This document shows, piece after piece, positions 41,222-49,890 of a stretch of DNA of 53,602 nt (the stretch's first letter is position 1; each line of letters opens with the position of its first letter). The notes beneath the pieces were generated by a model. That model made no database searches, was not told the DNA's origin, and was given only the letters and a program-made list of their open reading frames with translations. Both the position numbers and the translations under genes were made by a program. Origin of the DNA: Synergistaceae bacterium (lineage in GTDB: Bacteria > Synergistota > Synergistia > Synergistales > Aminobacteriaceae); contig JAFYBQ010000009.1 in assembly GCA_017540085.1 (NCBI GenBank), forward strand, positions 1 to 53,602. Direction: 5' to 3'.

Positions 41222-41233
41222 TATGATTCCCTC

Positions 41234-42223
41234 CTATTTCTTTTTGCCTGACACAAGGATTCCCTTTTCGCCGAGATACTTCACTGCGCCGGGGTGATAG
41301 GGGACTGCCGGATAGCCCGCCGCTTTCTTGAGGCTGAGAGAATTTGCGCGGGGCGTAACTTTCTTCAGGCCGTCAATGTTCTCGAATATCCCGTACATGA
41401 AGTTGTACACGTCATTTGCTTTCACGTCATCACGGGCGACAATTACCGCATTCACCGCAACCGTAACTTCATCCTCATCAGTGCCGTATATTGACTTGGC
41501 TATATCGCACTTGTTGTAGTAGGGGCATTTGGCGATTAAGTCCATGATGTGCCTGTCGTCAAAGCTGACGAGGTTAATTTTTCCGGCTTTAGCAAGCTCG
41601 CTGACAGCAGGAGTCGGAGTCCCGGCAACGATAAAAGCCGCGTCAATCTGTCCGGCTTTGAGAGCTTCTACAGAATTGCCGAATGACTCATACACCGGAT
41701 TGATGTCCGAGTCAACGTCCATCCCGTAAGCCGCGAAAACGTCAACCGCGTTGAAGTATGTCCCGGAGCCTTCCTCGCCTATTGAAACAGTTTTGCCCCG
41801 GAGTTGTTCTATGCTGTTGATTTTGGGATTGAGCGTTACTATCTGAACCGGCTCAGGATAAAGCACGGCGACTGTCGAGAAGTTGTCCATTTTCGTATTG
41901 AAGAGCCTTGTACCGCGTGAGGCGTAAAATCCTACGTCTGTCTGCGTGAAGGCAAGATTGGCGTAATTCATGTAGACCGCTTCAACGTTCGTCATCGCAC
42001 CGCTTGATGTGGCTATGCGTATCTGCGTTGTTGTCGCCCTGCTAACTGCCTCCGCAAGCACCGTGCCGAATGCGAAATACTCGCCCTGCTCGCCGCCTGT
42101 CGCAAATATCAGCTGTGTACCGTCCTTGTACGGCCCGCTGAGGGGCATTCCGCCGTCAGCAGAAAAAGCCGGGACACTGAGAGCCAGTGCCAGAATTACA
42201 GCAAGAGAAAATATTTTCCTCAT
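41234..42223 (-). CDS. TAXI-family TRAP solute-binding protein, paralogue 1
   Basis: 329 aa, signal peptide (LAVILALALSVPAFSAD), and the same motif order as paralogue 2 (TQLIFATGGEQGEYFAFGTVLA, NLAFTQTDVGFYASRGTRLF, VSIGEEGSGTYFNAVDVFAAYG, KAGQIDAAFIVAGTPTPAV). The two receptors share roughly half their residues and one permease, so they probably bind related ligands. First gene of the TRAP operon; its start has AGGAGGTT nearby. Confidence 0.93.
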   Translation of the reverse strand: MRKIFSLAVILALALSVPAFSADGGMPLSGPYKDGTQLIFATGGEQGEYFAFGTVLAEAVSRATTTQIRIATSSGAMTNVEAVYMNYANLAFTQTDVGFYASRGTRLFNTKMDNFSTVAVLYPEPVQIVTLNPKINSIEQLRGKTVSIGEEGSGTYFNAVDVFAAYGMDVDSDINPVYESFGNSVEALKAGQIDAAFIVAGTPTPAVSELAKAGKINLVSFDDRHIMDLIAKCPYYNKCDIAKSIYGTDEDEVTVAVNAVIVARDDVKANDVYNFMYGIFENIDGLKKVTPRANSLSLKKAAGYPAVPYHPGAVKYLGEKGILVSGKKK

Positions 42224-42285
42224 AATGCTACAACCTCCTGAAAAATTTTTGGATTGTCCGAATATTTTATCACGCTGAGGAATTT

Positions 42286-42567
42286 TTACTCCCCGCGTAA
42301 AACTCTCTTGTACCCACCCGGCCCGTAATCAATACACCTTTTCACGCGGCTGATTGTCGCTGTACCTGCACCCGTAAGCCTCATGATTTCAGGGTACGTT
42401 TTCGACTCGCTCAATAATCTTGCGACCTCTAAGCGTTGGGACATTGCGCGGATTTCCCCCGGCGAGGCTATATCATCGAGAAAAGCGCGGACGCTCTCAG
42501 GGTCATTCAGCACAGCAAACGCCCGGCACAAATTCAGCGTTAAATCATTCTGCTGACTCTCTGTCAT
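42286..42567 (-). CDS. YerC/TrpR-like helix-turn-helix protein
   Basis: 93 aa from the ATG at 42567. LNLCRAFAVLNDPESVRAFLDDIASPGEIRAMSQRLEVARLLSES then YPEIMRLTGAGTATISRVKRCIDYG matches the YerC/YecD TrpR-superfamily DNA-binding protein. The start lies 9 bases behind GGAGG and overlaps the end of the MscS-type gene by 23 bases. A longer frame starting at 42651 lies fully within the channel gene and is rejected. Likely a repressor; its target is unknown, although the TRAP genes lie directly downstream. Confidence 0.88.
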   Translation of the reverse strand: MTESQQNDLTLNLCRAFAVLNDPESVRAFLDDIASPGEIRAMSQRLEVARLLSESKTYPEIMRLTGAGTATISRVKRCIDYGPGGYKRVLRGE

Positions 42568-44812
42568 TGTCGGCGGCCTCCGGGATTTTTGCGCTGTCGT
42601 TTCCGGCCATGTGTATGACTCTCTGCGGGTAGGGTATATCGATTCCCTCACGCTTGAATACAGCTGCTATATGATGCCTCATGTCGCTTGATATTTTTGC
42701 GCCCGATCCTTTTCTCAGCTCGAACCAGTAATATATCTCAAATTCGAGTCCGTCATCCCCGAAATTCTTGAAGATAACAAACGGCGCAGGATTCTTCAGA
42801 ACGTTTGAATGCCCGCCCGCAACGTCAAGCAATATTTTCTCAACCTTCCGCGAGTCTGCGTCATATGACACGCTGACCTTCAGAATTTCGCGCTTCTTTA
42901 TGTCTGAGCCTGTCCAGTTTGTTACGGTATTCTCAAGAAAATAACGGTTGGGCAATACAACGTCGAGTCCGTCCCATGTCTTTATAGTTGTTGACCGTGA
43001 GCCGATGTCCTCAACGACTCCCTGAGTCCCGGCAACCTCCACAATGTCATTCACCTTGAAGGGGCGCGAGAATATCACGATGAAGCCGCTTATGAGGTTG
43101 TTGAAGATATTTTGCATTCCGAAACCTATACCGACCGCAATAGCTCCGCCCATGAACGCGAACGCAGTCAAAGGAATGTCAACGATATTCAGGGCAATCA
43201 ATGCGAACGCTATCCACAATATATAGAACGTTATGCGCTGAATCGCATTCGCCGCGGTTATGCTGGCCTTTGCGCGTTTCATTATCCGGCGTTTTATCCA
43301 TCTGCTGCCCCATGAGCTGAGGAAGAAACTTGAGAGCAATACAGCAACAGCTATCGTTAGTTTGCTGACTGTTACGGAATATCCTTCGCCCTGCCATAAT
43401 TCCGTGTTCAGGAAATTCATAACGGTCTCTTTGCTGAACTCGCTTACTTTCTCGGCGAGGCGTACCGCGCTCATTTTGTCGCTTGCCTCATCATATAGCC
43501 TCTGATAGTAGAAAACCATACGGGGAATCAGCAGCCCGTATATTTCGAATATGTCCGAAATAATTTTGCGCCTGTTGCTGACGACCTGAAGAAGATTCTG
43601 CTGAACGATTCCCGTAATGCCCTCCGCATTTGCCTGAGCCTGCGCGGAATTTACATCGCGGATCATTGCATTCTCCATCGAGCGCACTCCGTCAAGCTGC
43701 CTCTGTAATTCTGCGATTCTTGTCTGAGACTCCTCGCGTATCCTCCATATTTCCTCGCCTGCTGCTGTGTCGTTGAAGAGCTTGTATCTTTTGCGCCAGA
43801 CTTCCTGAAGCTCGCGTATAAATGCTGCTTCCTCATTGAGCATTGTTATCATGTATTCCCAGTAACGGACTCTAACGCTCCTTGCCATGTATGAGGCTGA
43901 AGCGTTCGTGAGAATGTTTACGTCAGCAGAACCGAGAGTAACCCTTGCGCGTTTTAGCGATGAATTTGCAGAGTCCAAAGCCTTGCGAGCCTCGCTCATT
44001 TCCGTGCTTAATTCTTTGAGTCTGGCGTTCAGTTTCTCAATGTTGGATTCTAATAACGACTGCGGGAATGACAGTTTGCCCTGCATATCGGAAAGCCGTC
44101 TCCTTAGCCGCAAAATCGCCGAGATGTTAGCCTCAAAAAATTTCATCTGCTCGCGAACCTGAAGCCGGGTTAATGCAGCGTCTATTCGTGCGTTCTCAAG
44201 CATAATTATATGAGTGTGAGGAAATTCGAGAGCCTCGCCGCCTTCTTGGGCTGCTTTGAGCTGTTTTCGGAGTGATGATGCTTCTGCGAGGTCTAATTTT
44301 AGCTTGCTGACTTTCGACTGCAAATAGAACACCTGAACATCGAGTCCGCGTGAGACTTTTGAGATTTCCTGCCGTAAATTGTCGCTTGCGTTTATGTCGG
44401 GTGAGGCGATATTCGCGAGGATTGATATATCATTTGAGTCTGGCTGGCGGACTGTCTGACCCTGAACGAGTCCGAGATAGGCGGAATATGCCGTGATTAA
44501 TTCTGAGACGATATTCGCGTGAATCTCTCTTTGTTCGGGAGTGTAGCCCCATGCGGCCATGTCATCGGAGAGAGTCTGACTCATCGCTTCAAGCTCATGA
44601 ATGCGGTTTGTGATGTCTGAGCTTGTGAGTCTCATATCGGCAAGCTCGGCTTCAGCTGTGTCCCTGAGTTTTGAGATGTCCGCGCTGATTTCGTTTTTGA
44701 TTCTTGTAACGTAATCGGCGGCCATTTCGTTTTCTTCCGCGCCGTAAAAAACTGATGGAGCTATCGTAATTATGAGAAGTGAGAACAATAACAGCAATAA
44801 TTTTCTGTGCAA
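42545..44812 (-). CDS. MscS-family mechanosensitive channel with large periplasmic coiled-coil domain
   Basis: 755 aa. A signal peptide (LLLLLFSLLIITIAPSVFYG) precedes about 400 residues of helical coiled coil. Several transmembrane helices follow (about 470-570), ending in the MscS pore helix AFAFMGGAIAVGIGFGMQNIFNNLISGFIVIFSRPFKVNDIVEV. The beta domain contains STTIKTWDGLDVVLPNRYFLENTVTNWT. It resembles the MscK/YbdG-type large MscS relatives that relieve osmotic shock. The gene is transcribed together with the YerC-like gene (overlap). Confidence 0.92.
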   Translation of the reverse strand: MHRKLLLLLFSLLIITIAPSVFYGAEENEMAADYVTRIKNEISADISKLRDTAEAELADMRLTSSDITNRIHELEAMSQTLSDDMAAWGYTPEQREIHANIVSELITAYSAYLGLVQGQTVRQPDSNDISILANIASPDINASDNLRQEISKVSRGLDVQVFYLQSKVSKLKLDLAEASSLRKQLKAAQEGGEALEFPHTHIIMLENARIDAALTRLQVREQMKFFEANISAILRLRRRLSDMQGKLSFPQSLLESNIEKLNARLKELSTEMSEARKALDSANSSLKRARVTLGSADVNILTNASASYMARSVRVRYWEYMITMLNEEAAFIRELQEVWRKRYKLFNDTAAGEEIWRIREESQTRIAELQRQLDGVRSMENAMIRDVNSAQAQANAEGITGIVQQNLLQVVSNRRKIISDIFEIYGLLIPRMVFYYQRLYDEASDKMSAVRLAEKVSEFSKETVMNFLNTELWQGEGYSVTVSKLTIAVAVLLSSFFLSSWGSRWIKRRIMKRAKASITAANAIQRITFYILWIAFALIALNIVDIPLTAFAFMGGAIAVGIGFGMQNIFNNLISGFIVIFSRPFKVNDIVEVAGTQGVVEDIGSRSTTIKTWDGLDVVLPNRYFLENTVTNWTGSDIKKREILKVSVSYDADSRKVEKILLDVAGGHSNVLKNPAPFVIFKNFGDDGLEFEIYYWFELRKGSGAKISSDMRHHIAAVFKREGIDIPYPQRVIHMAGNDSAKIPEAADNDRESAE

Positions 44813-44919
44813 GATGATTCCTCCTTTAATGATTGGGAAAATTTGCAGTGATTATAGCTTAATATGTTATATACTTATCGCACCCAATCAAAAATTTTTC
44901 AGAAGGAGCAATTACTATC

Positions 44920-46791
44920 ATGAAGAAAAAAGTATTTGCGCTTGTTTCAGCCATAGTGATAATTGTCATTATGGTAATCACACAGCAGAATCGCGGCTCG
45001 GCTGTAATGGGTTCGGGGACTGCTGACGGTTTCGGCGGACCGGGGGCGATCTCCGTAACAATTACCCTCAAAGACGGCAAAATCTCCGACGTAAAAGCCG
45101 ACGGCCCGAAAGAGACTCCCGGCATAGGCTCTGTAGCTGTCGAGAAAATGCCCGGCGAAATGGTTGCGGGAAACACAATCAACGTTGACGGCGTTTCAGG
45201 GGCGACAGTAACATCAACAGGAATCCTCAAAGCGGCAGAGTCAGCCCTCAAAGCGGCGGGCGTGAATCCTGCTGATTTCATGGGTGCCTCATCAGCAAAG
45301 GCCGAGGATAAGACATATGATGCTGATGTTGTCATCGTTGGCGCGGGCGGTGCGGGAATGATTGCGGCGATTACTGCGGCGGACGCGGGGAAAAAAGTCG
45401 TCCTCATTGAGAAGCAGGCCATGACGGGCGGGAACTCTGTGCGGGCTTCCGGCGGAATGAACGCGGCTCATACCCCTGAGCAGAACAGCAACAAATTCAC
45501 GGAGGATGCCGGAGTCGAGAAGACTCTAAAGAATGCCGCAGACAAATGGAAAGACCATCCCGCAATCACAAAACTTGCTGAGGCCGTCAAAAAAGAATGG
45601 GACGCATACAAAGCGAATCCCGACGGATATTTTGACCGCTCCGAATTAATGCAGCTCGATACTCTCATAGGCGGACACGGAATCAATAATCCCGAACTCG
45701 TGAAGACTCTCGCCGACAACACAGCAGACGCTATAGCATGGCTGAAGACGGTAAATATTGACTTGTCATCTGTAGGTTTTGCGGGGGCGGCATCAGTCAA
45801 ACGAATCCACAGGCCGTTGAACGAGCAGAAGAAAGTTGTTTCTGTCGGCGGCTATATGGTTCCGAGACTTGAAGCGGCCTGCAAATCACGCAAGAACATC
45901 ACAATGTTAATGGAGACGACCGCGAAATCAATCATGACCGACAAAGACGGCAAAATCTCAGGCATTGAGGCAGAAAGCAAAGGCGCGAAAATCACCGTGA
46001 ACGCAAAGGCCGTAATTCTTGCGACAGGGGGATTCGGCGCGAACCTGAAGATGGTAGCGAGACTCAATCCCGCGCTTGAAGGTTTCATGACAACGAACGC
46101 ACCCGGCATTAACGGCGAGGGAATCGTAATGGCTCAGGAACTCGGAGCGGCTACGGTTGACATGAAGCAGATTCAGATTCACCCTACAGTGCAGTATGAC
46201 TCATCGAATCTCATTACGGAAGGTTTGCGCGGGGACGGTGCTATTCTCGTCAACACGAACGGAAAGAGATTCGTTGATGAAGTTCTTGCGCGTGATGTTG
46301 TCTCAAAGGCAGAAATCGAGCAGCCTAACTCATTCGCTTACCTGATAATAGATCAGAAAATGGCTGATGAGTCGCTTCTCATTCAGGGATATATCGCAAA
46401 GGGTTATTCATTTAAGGGCGACACATACGAGGCATTAGCAAAGGAGATAAATATTCCTGCTGATGTTTTCGCAAAGACAATGGCCGATTGGAACAGCTAC
46501 GTAACGGCGAGGAAAGATCCTGATTTTGGGCGCACGAGCTTTATGAATCCTCTCGACAAAGCACCGTATTACGCGATAAAGGTAACGCCGGGAATCCATC
46601 ACACGATGGGCGGACTGAAGATTGACACGAGGACTCGCGTTCTCCGTGCTGACGGCTCAGTGATTGAGGGCTTGTATGCGGCCGGAGAAGTTACGGGGGG
46701 CGTTCACGGCGGTAACAGACTCGGAGGCACTGCGGTGTCAGATTTTGTTGTGTTCGGGAGAATCGCCGGGCAGGAAGCCGCGAAATTCTAG
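44920..46791 (+). CDS. Exported FMN-binding/FAD-dependent reductase (fumarate/urocanate reductase-like flavocytochrome family)
   Basis: 623 aa. An N-terminal hydrophobic segment (about 4-20) exports or anchors the protein. Residues 40-115 form an FMN-binding domain with DGVSGATVTS, where Thr96 is the expected covalent flavin site added by ApbE. From about 120 an FAD domain starts with DVVIVGAGGAGMIAAITAADAG, followed by GGNSVRASGGMNA; the C terminus has GIHHTMGGLKIDT and GGNRLGGTAVSDFVVFGRIAG. It probably reduces an unsaturated acid as a respiratory electron acceptor. No haem-binding CxxCH motif is present. ATG behind GAAGGAGC. Confidence 0.92.
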   Translation: MKKKVFALVSAIVIIVIMVITQQNRGSAVMGSGTADGFGGPGAISVTITLKDGKISDVKADGPKETPGIGSVAVEKMPGEMVAGNTINVDGVSGATVTSTGILKAAESALKAAGVNPADFMGASSAKAEDKTYDADVVIVGAGGAGMIAAITAADAGKKVVLIEKQAMTGGNSVRASGGMNAAHTPEQNSNKFTEDAGVEKTLKNAADKWKDHPAITKLAEAVKKEWDAYKANPDGYFDRSELMQLDTLIGGHGINNPELVKTLADNTADAIAWLKTVNIDLSSVGFAGAASVKRIHRPLNEQKKVVSVGGYMVPRLEAACKSRKNITMLMETTAKSIMTDKDGKISGIEAESKGAKITVNAKAVILATGGFGANLKMVARLNPALEGFMTTNAPGINGEGIVMAQELGAATVDMKQIQIHPTVQYDSSNLITEGLRGDGAILVNTNGKRFVDEVLARDVVSKAEIEQPNSFAYLIIDQKMADESLLIQGYIAKGYSFKGDTYEALAKEINIPADVFAKTMADWNSYVTARKDPDFGRTSFMNPLDKAPYYAIKVTPGIHHTMGGLKIDTRTRVLRADGSVIEGLYAAGEVTGGVHGGNRLGGTAVSDFVVFGRIAGQEAAKF

Positions 46792-46812
46792 CGCAGATTC
46801 ATTTTCACATGG

Positions 46813-46842
46813 CCGGGTCTCTTTCGGGGGACTCGGTTTTTG
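46813..46842 (+). terminator. Rho-independent terminator after the FMN/FAD reductase
   Basis: CCGGGTC / GACTCGG seven-base stem (one G-T pair) with loop TCTTTCGGGG, followed by five Ts and TG then TTT. Confidence 0.8.
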
Positions 46843-46894
46843 TTTGCTGATATAATCTCGGCAATTCCAAAATCAAACGAGGGGGAAAAATTTA

Positions 46895-48148
46895 ATGCCT
46901 CTGCACATAATCACAGAAGCCGAACGCTGTCTACAGTGCAAAAATCCCATGTGCCAGAAAGGATGCCCTGTTCACACTCCGATCCCGCAGGTGATACTGC
47001 TATTCAGGGAACACAAACTCATGGAGGCCGGAGAAATTCTTTTCCGCAACAATCCTCTGTCGCTCGTCTGCTCTATGGTCTGCAACCACGCAAATCAGTG
47101 CGCCGGAAACTGTATCAGGGGACGAAAGGACAGCCCCGTTCATTTCTCCAGCATTGAGACGTATATCTCCGACATGTATTTAGACCGTATGCCCGTCTCG
47201 GCACCGTCAGCGCAAAACGGGAAGCATGTCGCCGTAATCGGTGCAGGCCCGGCGGGGATTACTGTAGCTGTGATTCTCGCGCATGAGGGATACAGGGTAA
47301 CAATTTTCGAGTGGAAAAGCAAAATCGGCGGCGTAATGCAGTATGGGATTCCTGAGTTCAGATTGCAGAAATCCATTCTTGACCGCTACGAGTCCCGGCT
47401 TGAAGAAATGGGAATACAAATCAGGCTGAATGCGACAATCGGAAGTATATTGATGATTGATGACTTGTTTCGCGACGGCTACGACTCTGTTTTTGTCGGG
47501 ACAGGGGCGGAAAGGCCGCGAACGTTAGGGATTAGGGGCGAGAGTCTCGGAAATGTTCACTTTGCGATGAATTACCTTGCCAACCCTAAAGCCCATCACC
47601 TTGGGGATCATGTCGCTGTTATTGGCGTGGGTAATGCGGCAATGGACGTAGCCCGCACAGCCCTGCGGAACGGCACGAAATCCGTAACACTCTACGCAAT
47701 GGGAAAAGAGATAGCGGCAAGCTCAAGCGAGGTGGCATACGCAGAACTTGACGGAGCAGAAATTGAGACGGGAATGCAGGTTCAGGAGATCACAGAAAGA
47801 GGGCCGGTCTTCTGCCGGACGATTTACGGCGAAAATGATGAGATTATCGGCCATGAGGATGAGCGGATTCAGGTTGACGCGGACTCGACTATCATCTCAA
47901 TCAGCCAGATACCCCGCGGGAAATTGGTACGCACAACAAGCGGACTCACTGCCGCAGAAAATGGACTCTTGATTGTTGACGAGAATTATATGACGACAAG
48001 GGAAGGAGTTTTTGCGGCGGGCGATGTTGTTACTGGGGCAAAGACTGTAGTACATGCTGTTGAAGGCGCAAAGAAGGCAGCTGAGTCGATGATGAAATAC
48101 ATGAACGGCGAACTGAAGCAGAAGAGTGATACTACGTCAGAACAGTAA
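46895..48148 (+). CDS. GltD-like NAD(P)-dependent flavoprotein (glutamate synthase small-subunit family)
   Basis: 417 aa. The N-terminal Fe-S region has C-x2-C-x3-C-x3-C (CLQCKNPMCQKGC) and a second set CSMVCNHANQCAGNC. An FAD-binding motif (HVAVIGAGPAGITVAVILAHEG) is followed by a GGVMQYGIPEFRL signature and an NAD(P) motif (VAVIGVGNAAMDVARTALRNG). Such subunits shuttle electrons from NAD(P)H to partner enzymes. No large GltB-like subunit is adjacent, so this stand-alone form may serve another reductase, such as sulfide dehydrogenase/Nfn-like systems. Start behind GAGGGGG. Confidence 0.9.
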   Translation: MPLHIITEAERCLQCKNPMCQKGCPVHTPIPQVILLFREHKLMEAGEILFRNNPLSLVCSMVCNHANQCAGNCIRGRKDSPVHFSSIETYISDMYLDRMPVSAPSAQNGKHVAVIGAGPAGITVAVILAHEGYRVTIFEWKSKIGGVMQYGIPEFRLQKSILDRYESRLEEMGIQIRLNATIGSILMIDDLFRDGYDSVFVGTGAERPRTLGIRGESLGNVHFAMNYLANPKAHHLGDHVAVIGVGNAAMDVARTALRNGTKSVTLYAMGKEIAASSSEVAYAELDGAEIETGMQVQEITERGPVFCRTIYGENDEIIGHEDERIQVDADSTIISISQIPRGKLVRTTSGLTAAENGLLIVDENYMTTREGVFAAGDVVTGAKTVVHAVEGAKKAAESMMKYMNGELKQKSDTTSEQ

Positions 48149-48155
48149 CAGGACT

Positions 48156-48186
48156 CCCGGTCTGAAACATGGCCGGGAAATTTTTT
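48156..48186 (+). terminator. Rho-independent terminator after the GltD-like gene
   Basis: CCCGG / CCGGG stem followed by AAATTTTTT. Confidence 0.75.
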
Positions 48187-48191
48187 CATTG

Positions 48192-48221
48192 ACACAGCGG
48201 AATCATTTTGCATATAATCCC
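48192..48221 (+). promoter_or_regulatory. Sigma-70-type promoter of the nucleotidyltransferase operon
   Basis: A perfect TTGACA is followed, 18 bases later, by TATAAT (in GCATATAATCCC). It is the strongest textbook promoter in the window and lies about 155 bases upstream of the first long gene of the operon. Confidence 0.8.
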
Positions 48222-48257
48222 GGAAGCTCTATATCCCAATGAAAGAAGTGATATTTT

Positions 48258-48332
48258 ATGCTGACATACAGAATTACTACAGGCAATATTACGCATGAAA
48301 GTCTGCGTGTTTTATGTTATAGGGGAGGGTAA
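48258..48332 (+). CDS. Possible 24-aa leader peptide
   Basis: An ATG 10 bases behind AAGAAGTGA opens a 24-codon frame (MLTYRITTGNITHESLRVLC, then four more residues) ending at TAA 48330. Its 3' half covers the 5' strand of both stems of the structure at 48303-48357. It may be a leader peptide whose translation affects the structure, or it may be chance. Confidence 0.3.
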   Translation: MLTYRITTGNITHESLRVLCYRGG

Positions 48333-48357
48333 AAACCTCAGAAAACGCAGCCCTCTC
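48303..48357 (+). promoter_or_regulatory. Possible pseudoknot leader RNA element
   Basis: Stem 1 pairs CTGCG-(TG)-TTTT (48303-48313) with AAAACGCAG (48342-48350). Stem 2 pairs GGGAGGG (48323-48329), inside the stem 1 loop, with CCCTCTC (48351-48357), which lies directly after stem 1. Together they describe an H-type pseudoknot with coaxial stems, six bases upstream of the ribosome binding site (GGGAGG). Such a layout fits a translation-controlling riboswitch or protein-binding leader. No known class is recognised. Confidence 0.4.
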
Positions 48358-48376
48358 ACGAAGGGAGGTGATTAGC

Positions 48377-49093
48377 GTGAAAGCATTAATCCTCGCGGCG
48401 GGACTCGGAACAAGACTGCGCCCAATCACAGACACCCGCCCAAAATGTATGGCAGAAGTGAACGGTATCAAGATTATTGACCGTCAGCTCTCAAACCTTC
48501 AGGCAAACGGACTCAGCGACATATACATGATTTCCGGCTACAAGTCAGAAATTCTTTCAGCACACATCAATGACAGATGGCCTTCTGTCCGCGTAATCAC
48601 TAACAGAGACTATGACCGCACAAATAATATGTACTCGCTTTTCCTCGCACGTGAATTTCTTGACGGAAGCAATTTCCTTCTCATGAATGGAGATGTTTAT
48701 TTTGACGCGGGAATAACAGCCGGGCTTCTCTCCTGCGGCCATGAAGACGCAATAGCCTGCGACAAATCACAGTACCTAGAAGAGTCCATGAAGGTTATTT
48801 ACGACGGCAGGAAAATAACCCACATCAGCAAGACAATCACCCCGGAGGAATATTACGCGGTTTCGATTGATGTCTACAAGATTTCGGCGCGTACATCATC
48901 ATTGCTTTTCAGGAAAGCGGAAGAAACAATAAAGGTCCGCGGCGATGTAAATTCATGGACGGAGAAAGCTCTTGATGAAATTTTCCCGGACTCAGACTTT
49001 CAGCCGTATGTGATTCATGATAGATGGTACGAAATCGACAGCCTTCAGGATTTGGAGAAAGCCTCAGAGATTTTCAGGGGGGACTCGCTGTGA
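48377..49093 (+). CDS. LicC-like nucleotidyltransferase
   Basis: About 238 aa from a GTG 9 bases behind GGGAGG. KALILAAGLGTRLRPITDTRPKCMAEVNGI is the sugar/choline-phosphate nucleotidyltransferase signature, and NRDYDRTNNMYSL plus LLMNGDVYFD resemble phosphocholine cytidylyltransferases of the LicC type. It probably activates a phosphorylated alcohol with CTP. The neighbouring glycerol-1-phosphate dehydrogenase suggests a glycerol phosphate as substrate, which is an inference. Its stop overlaps the next start (GTGA). Confidence 0.85.
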   Translation: MKALILAAGLGTRLRPITDTRPKCMAEVNGIKIIDRQLSNLQANGLSDIYMISGYKSEILSAHINDRWPSVRVITNRDYDRTNNMYSLFLAREFLDGSNFLLMNGDVYFDAGITAGLLSCGHEDAIACDKSQYLEESMKVIYDGRKITHISKTITPEEYYAVSIDVYKISARTSSLLFRKAEETIKVRGDVNSWTEKALDEIFPDSDFQPYVIHDRWYEIDSLQDLEKASEIFRGDSL

Positions 49094-49890
49094 AAAGCCT
49101 GAAGGAAATAAAGCTGTTCATGCTCGACATGGACGGGACAATCTACCATGAGGACGAATTAATCCCCGGTGCGCTTGAATTTTTCGGACTCCTCAATGAG
49201 CACGGCATTCCCTATGTATTCATGACGAACAACTCATCACGGAGCAAAGCCGATTACGTCAGCAAACTAAACAGGCTCGGAATCAAAGCGGGCGTGAAGA
49301 ACATAACATCATCGGCGGACGCTCTCATACGCTATCTCAGACGGCAGGGAGAAGGGCGGAATATTTACCTTGCAGGCACGGAGTCATTGAGGCGCGAGCT
49401 TTCCGGGGCGGGCTTCAGGATAATGCCGGAAGATTACCGGGGAAGCGATATAGATTTCGCGGTTCTTGGGTTCGACACGGAGCTTACTTACGGGAAAATT
49501 GCGGGGCTTTGCTACTATGTCAGCCGCGGTTATCCGTATGTTGCAACAAACTGCGATCTGAAATGCCCGGTCCGTGAGGGGAAATTCATTCCTGACTGCG
49601 GGGCCATCGCCGAAATGATAAGCCACGCCGCCGGAAGAATGCCCGTCTTTGTCGGAAAGCCTGACCGCGAAATGATTGACTCAGTCTCAGCAGAATGGAA
49701 TATCCCAAACGAGTATATAGCCTGCATAGGCGACAGGTTATACACGGACATTGCAGCCGCTGTAAATGCCGGGGCGGTGTCGGTATGCGTTCTTACGGGC
49801 GAGGCTGACAGGGAAGAAATTTCTGCCTCAGAGATAAAGCCGGATTACTGTTTCGGGTCAATCATGAATGTTTATGAGGAGATACGCTGA
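49090..49890 (+). CDS. HAD superfamily IIA phosphatase (NagD-like)
   Basis: 266 aa. LFMLDMDGTIYHEDELIPGA (catalytic Asp13 and Asp15), FMTNNSSRSKADYVSKLNRLGI, and C-terminal VGKPDREMI and CIGDRLYTDIAAAVNAGA match the p-nitrophenylphosphatase/NagD/phosphoglycolate-type family. In some systems such enzymes act on glycerol phosphates. GTG start overlaps the upstream stop by 4 bases and its own stop overlaps the next ATG, so the three genes are tightly coupled. Confidence 0.9.
   Translation: MKSLKEIKLFMLDMDGTIYHEDELIPGALEFFGLLNEHGIPYVFMTNNSSRSKADYVSKLNRLGIKAGVKNITSSADALIRYLRRQGEGRNIYLAGTESLRRELSGAGFRIMPEDYRGSDIDFAVLGFDTELTYGKIAGLCYYVSRGYPYVATNCDLKCPVREGKFIPDCGAIAEMISHAAGRMPVFVGKPDREMIDSVSAEWNIPNEYIACIGDRLYTDIAAAVNAGAVSVCVLTGEADREEISASEIKPDYCFGSIMNVYEEIR

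Noticed and set aside
42568-42651. Longer N terminus for the YerC-like protein
   Set aside because: These codons lie inside the channel gene; the ATG at 42567 has a good GGAGG and matches the family length.
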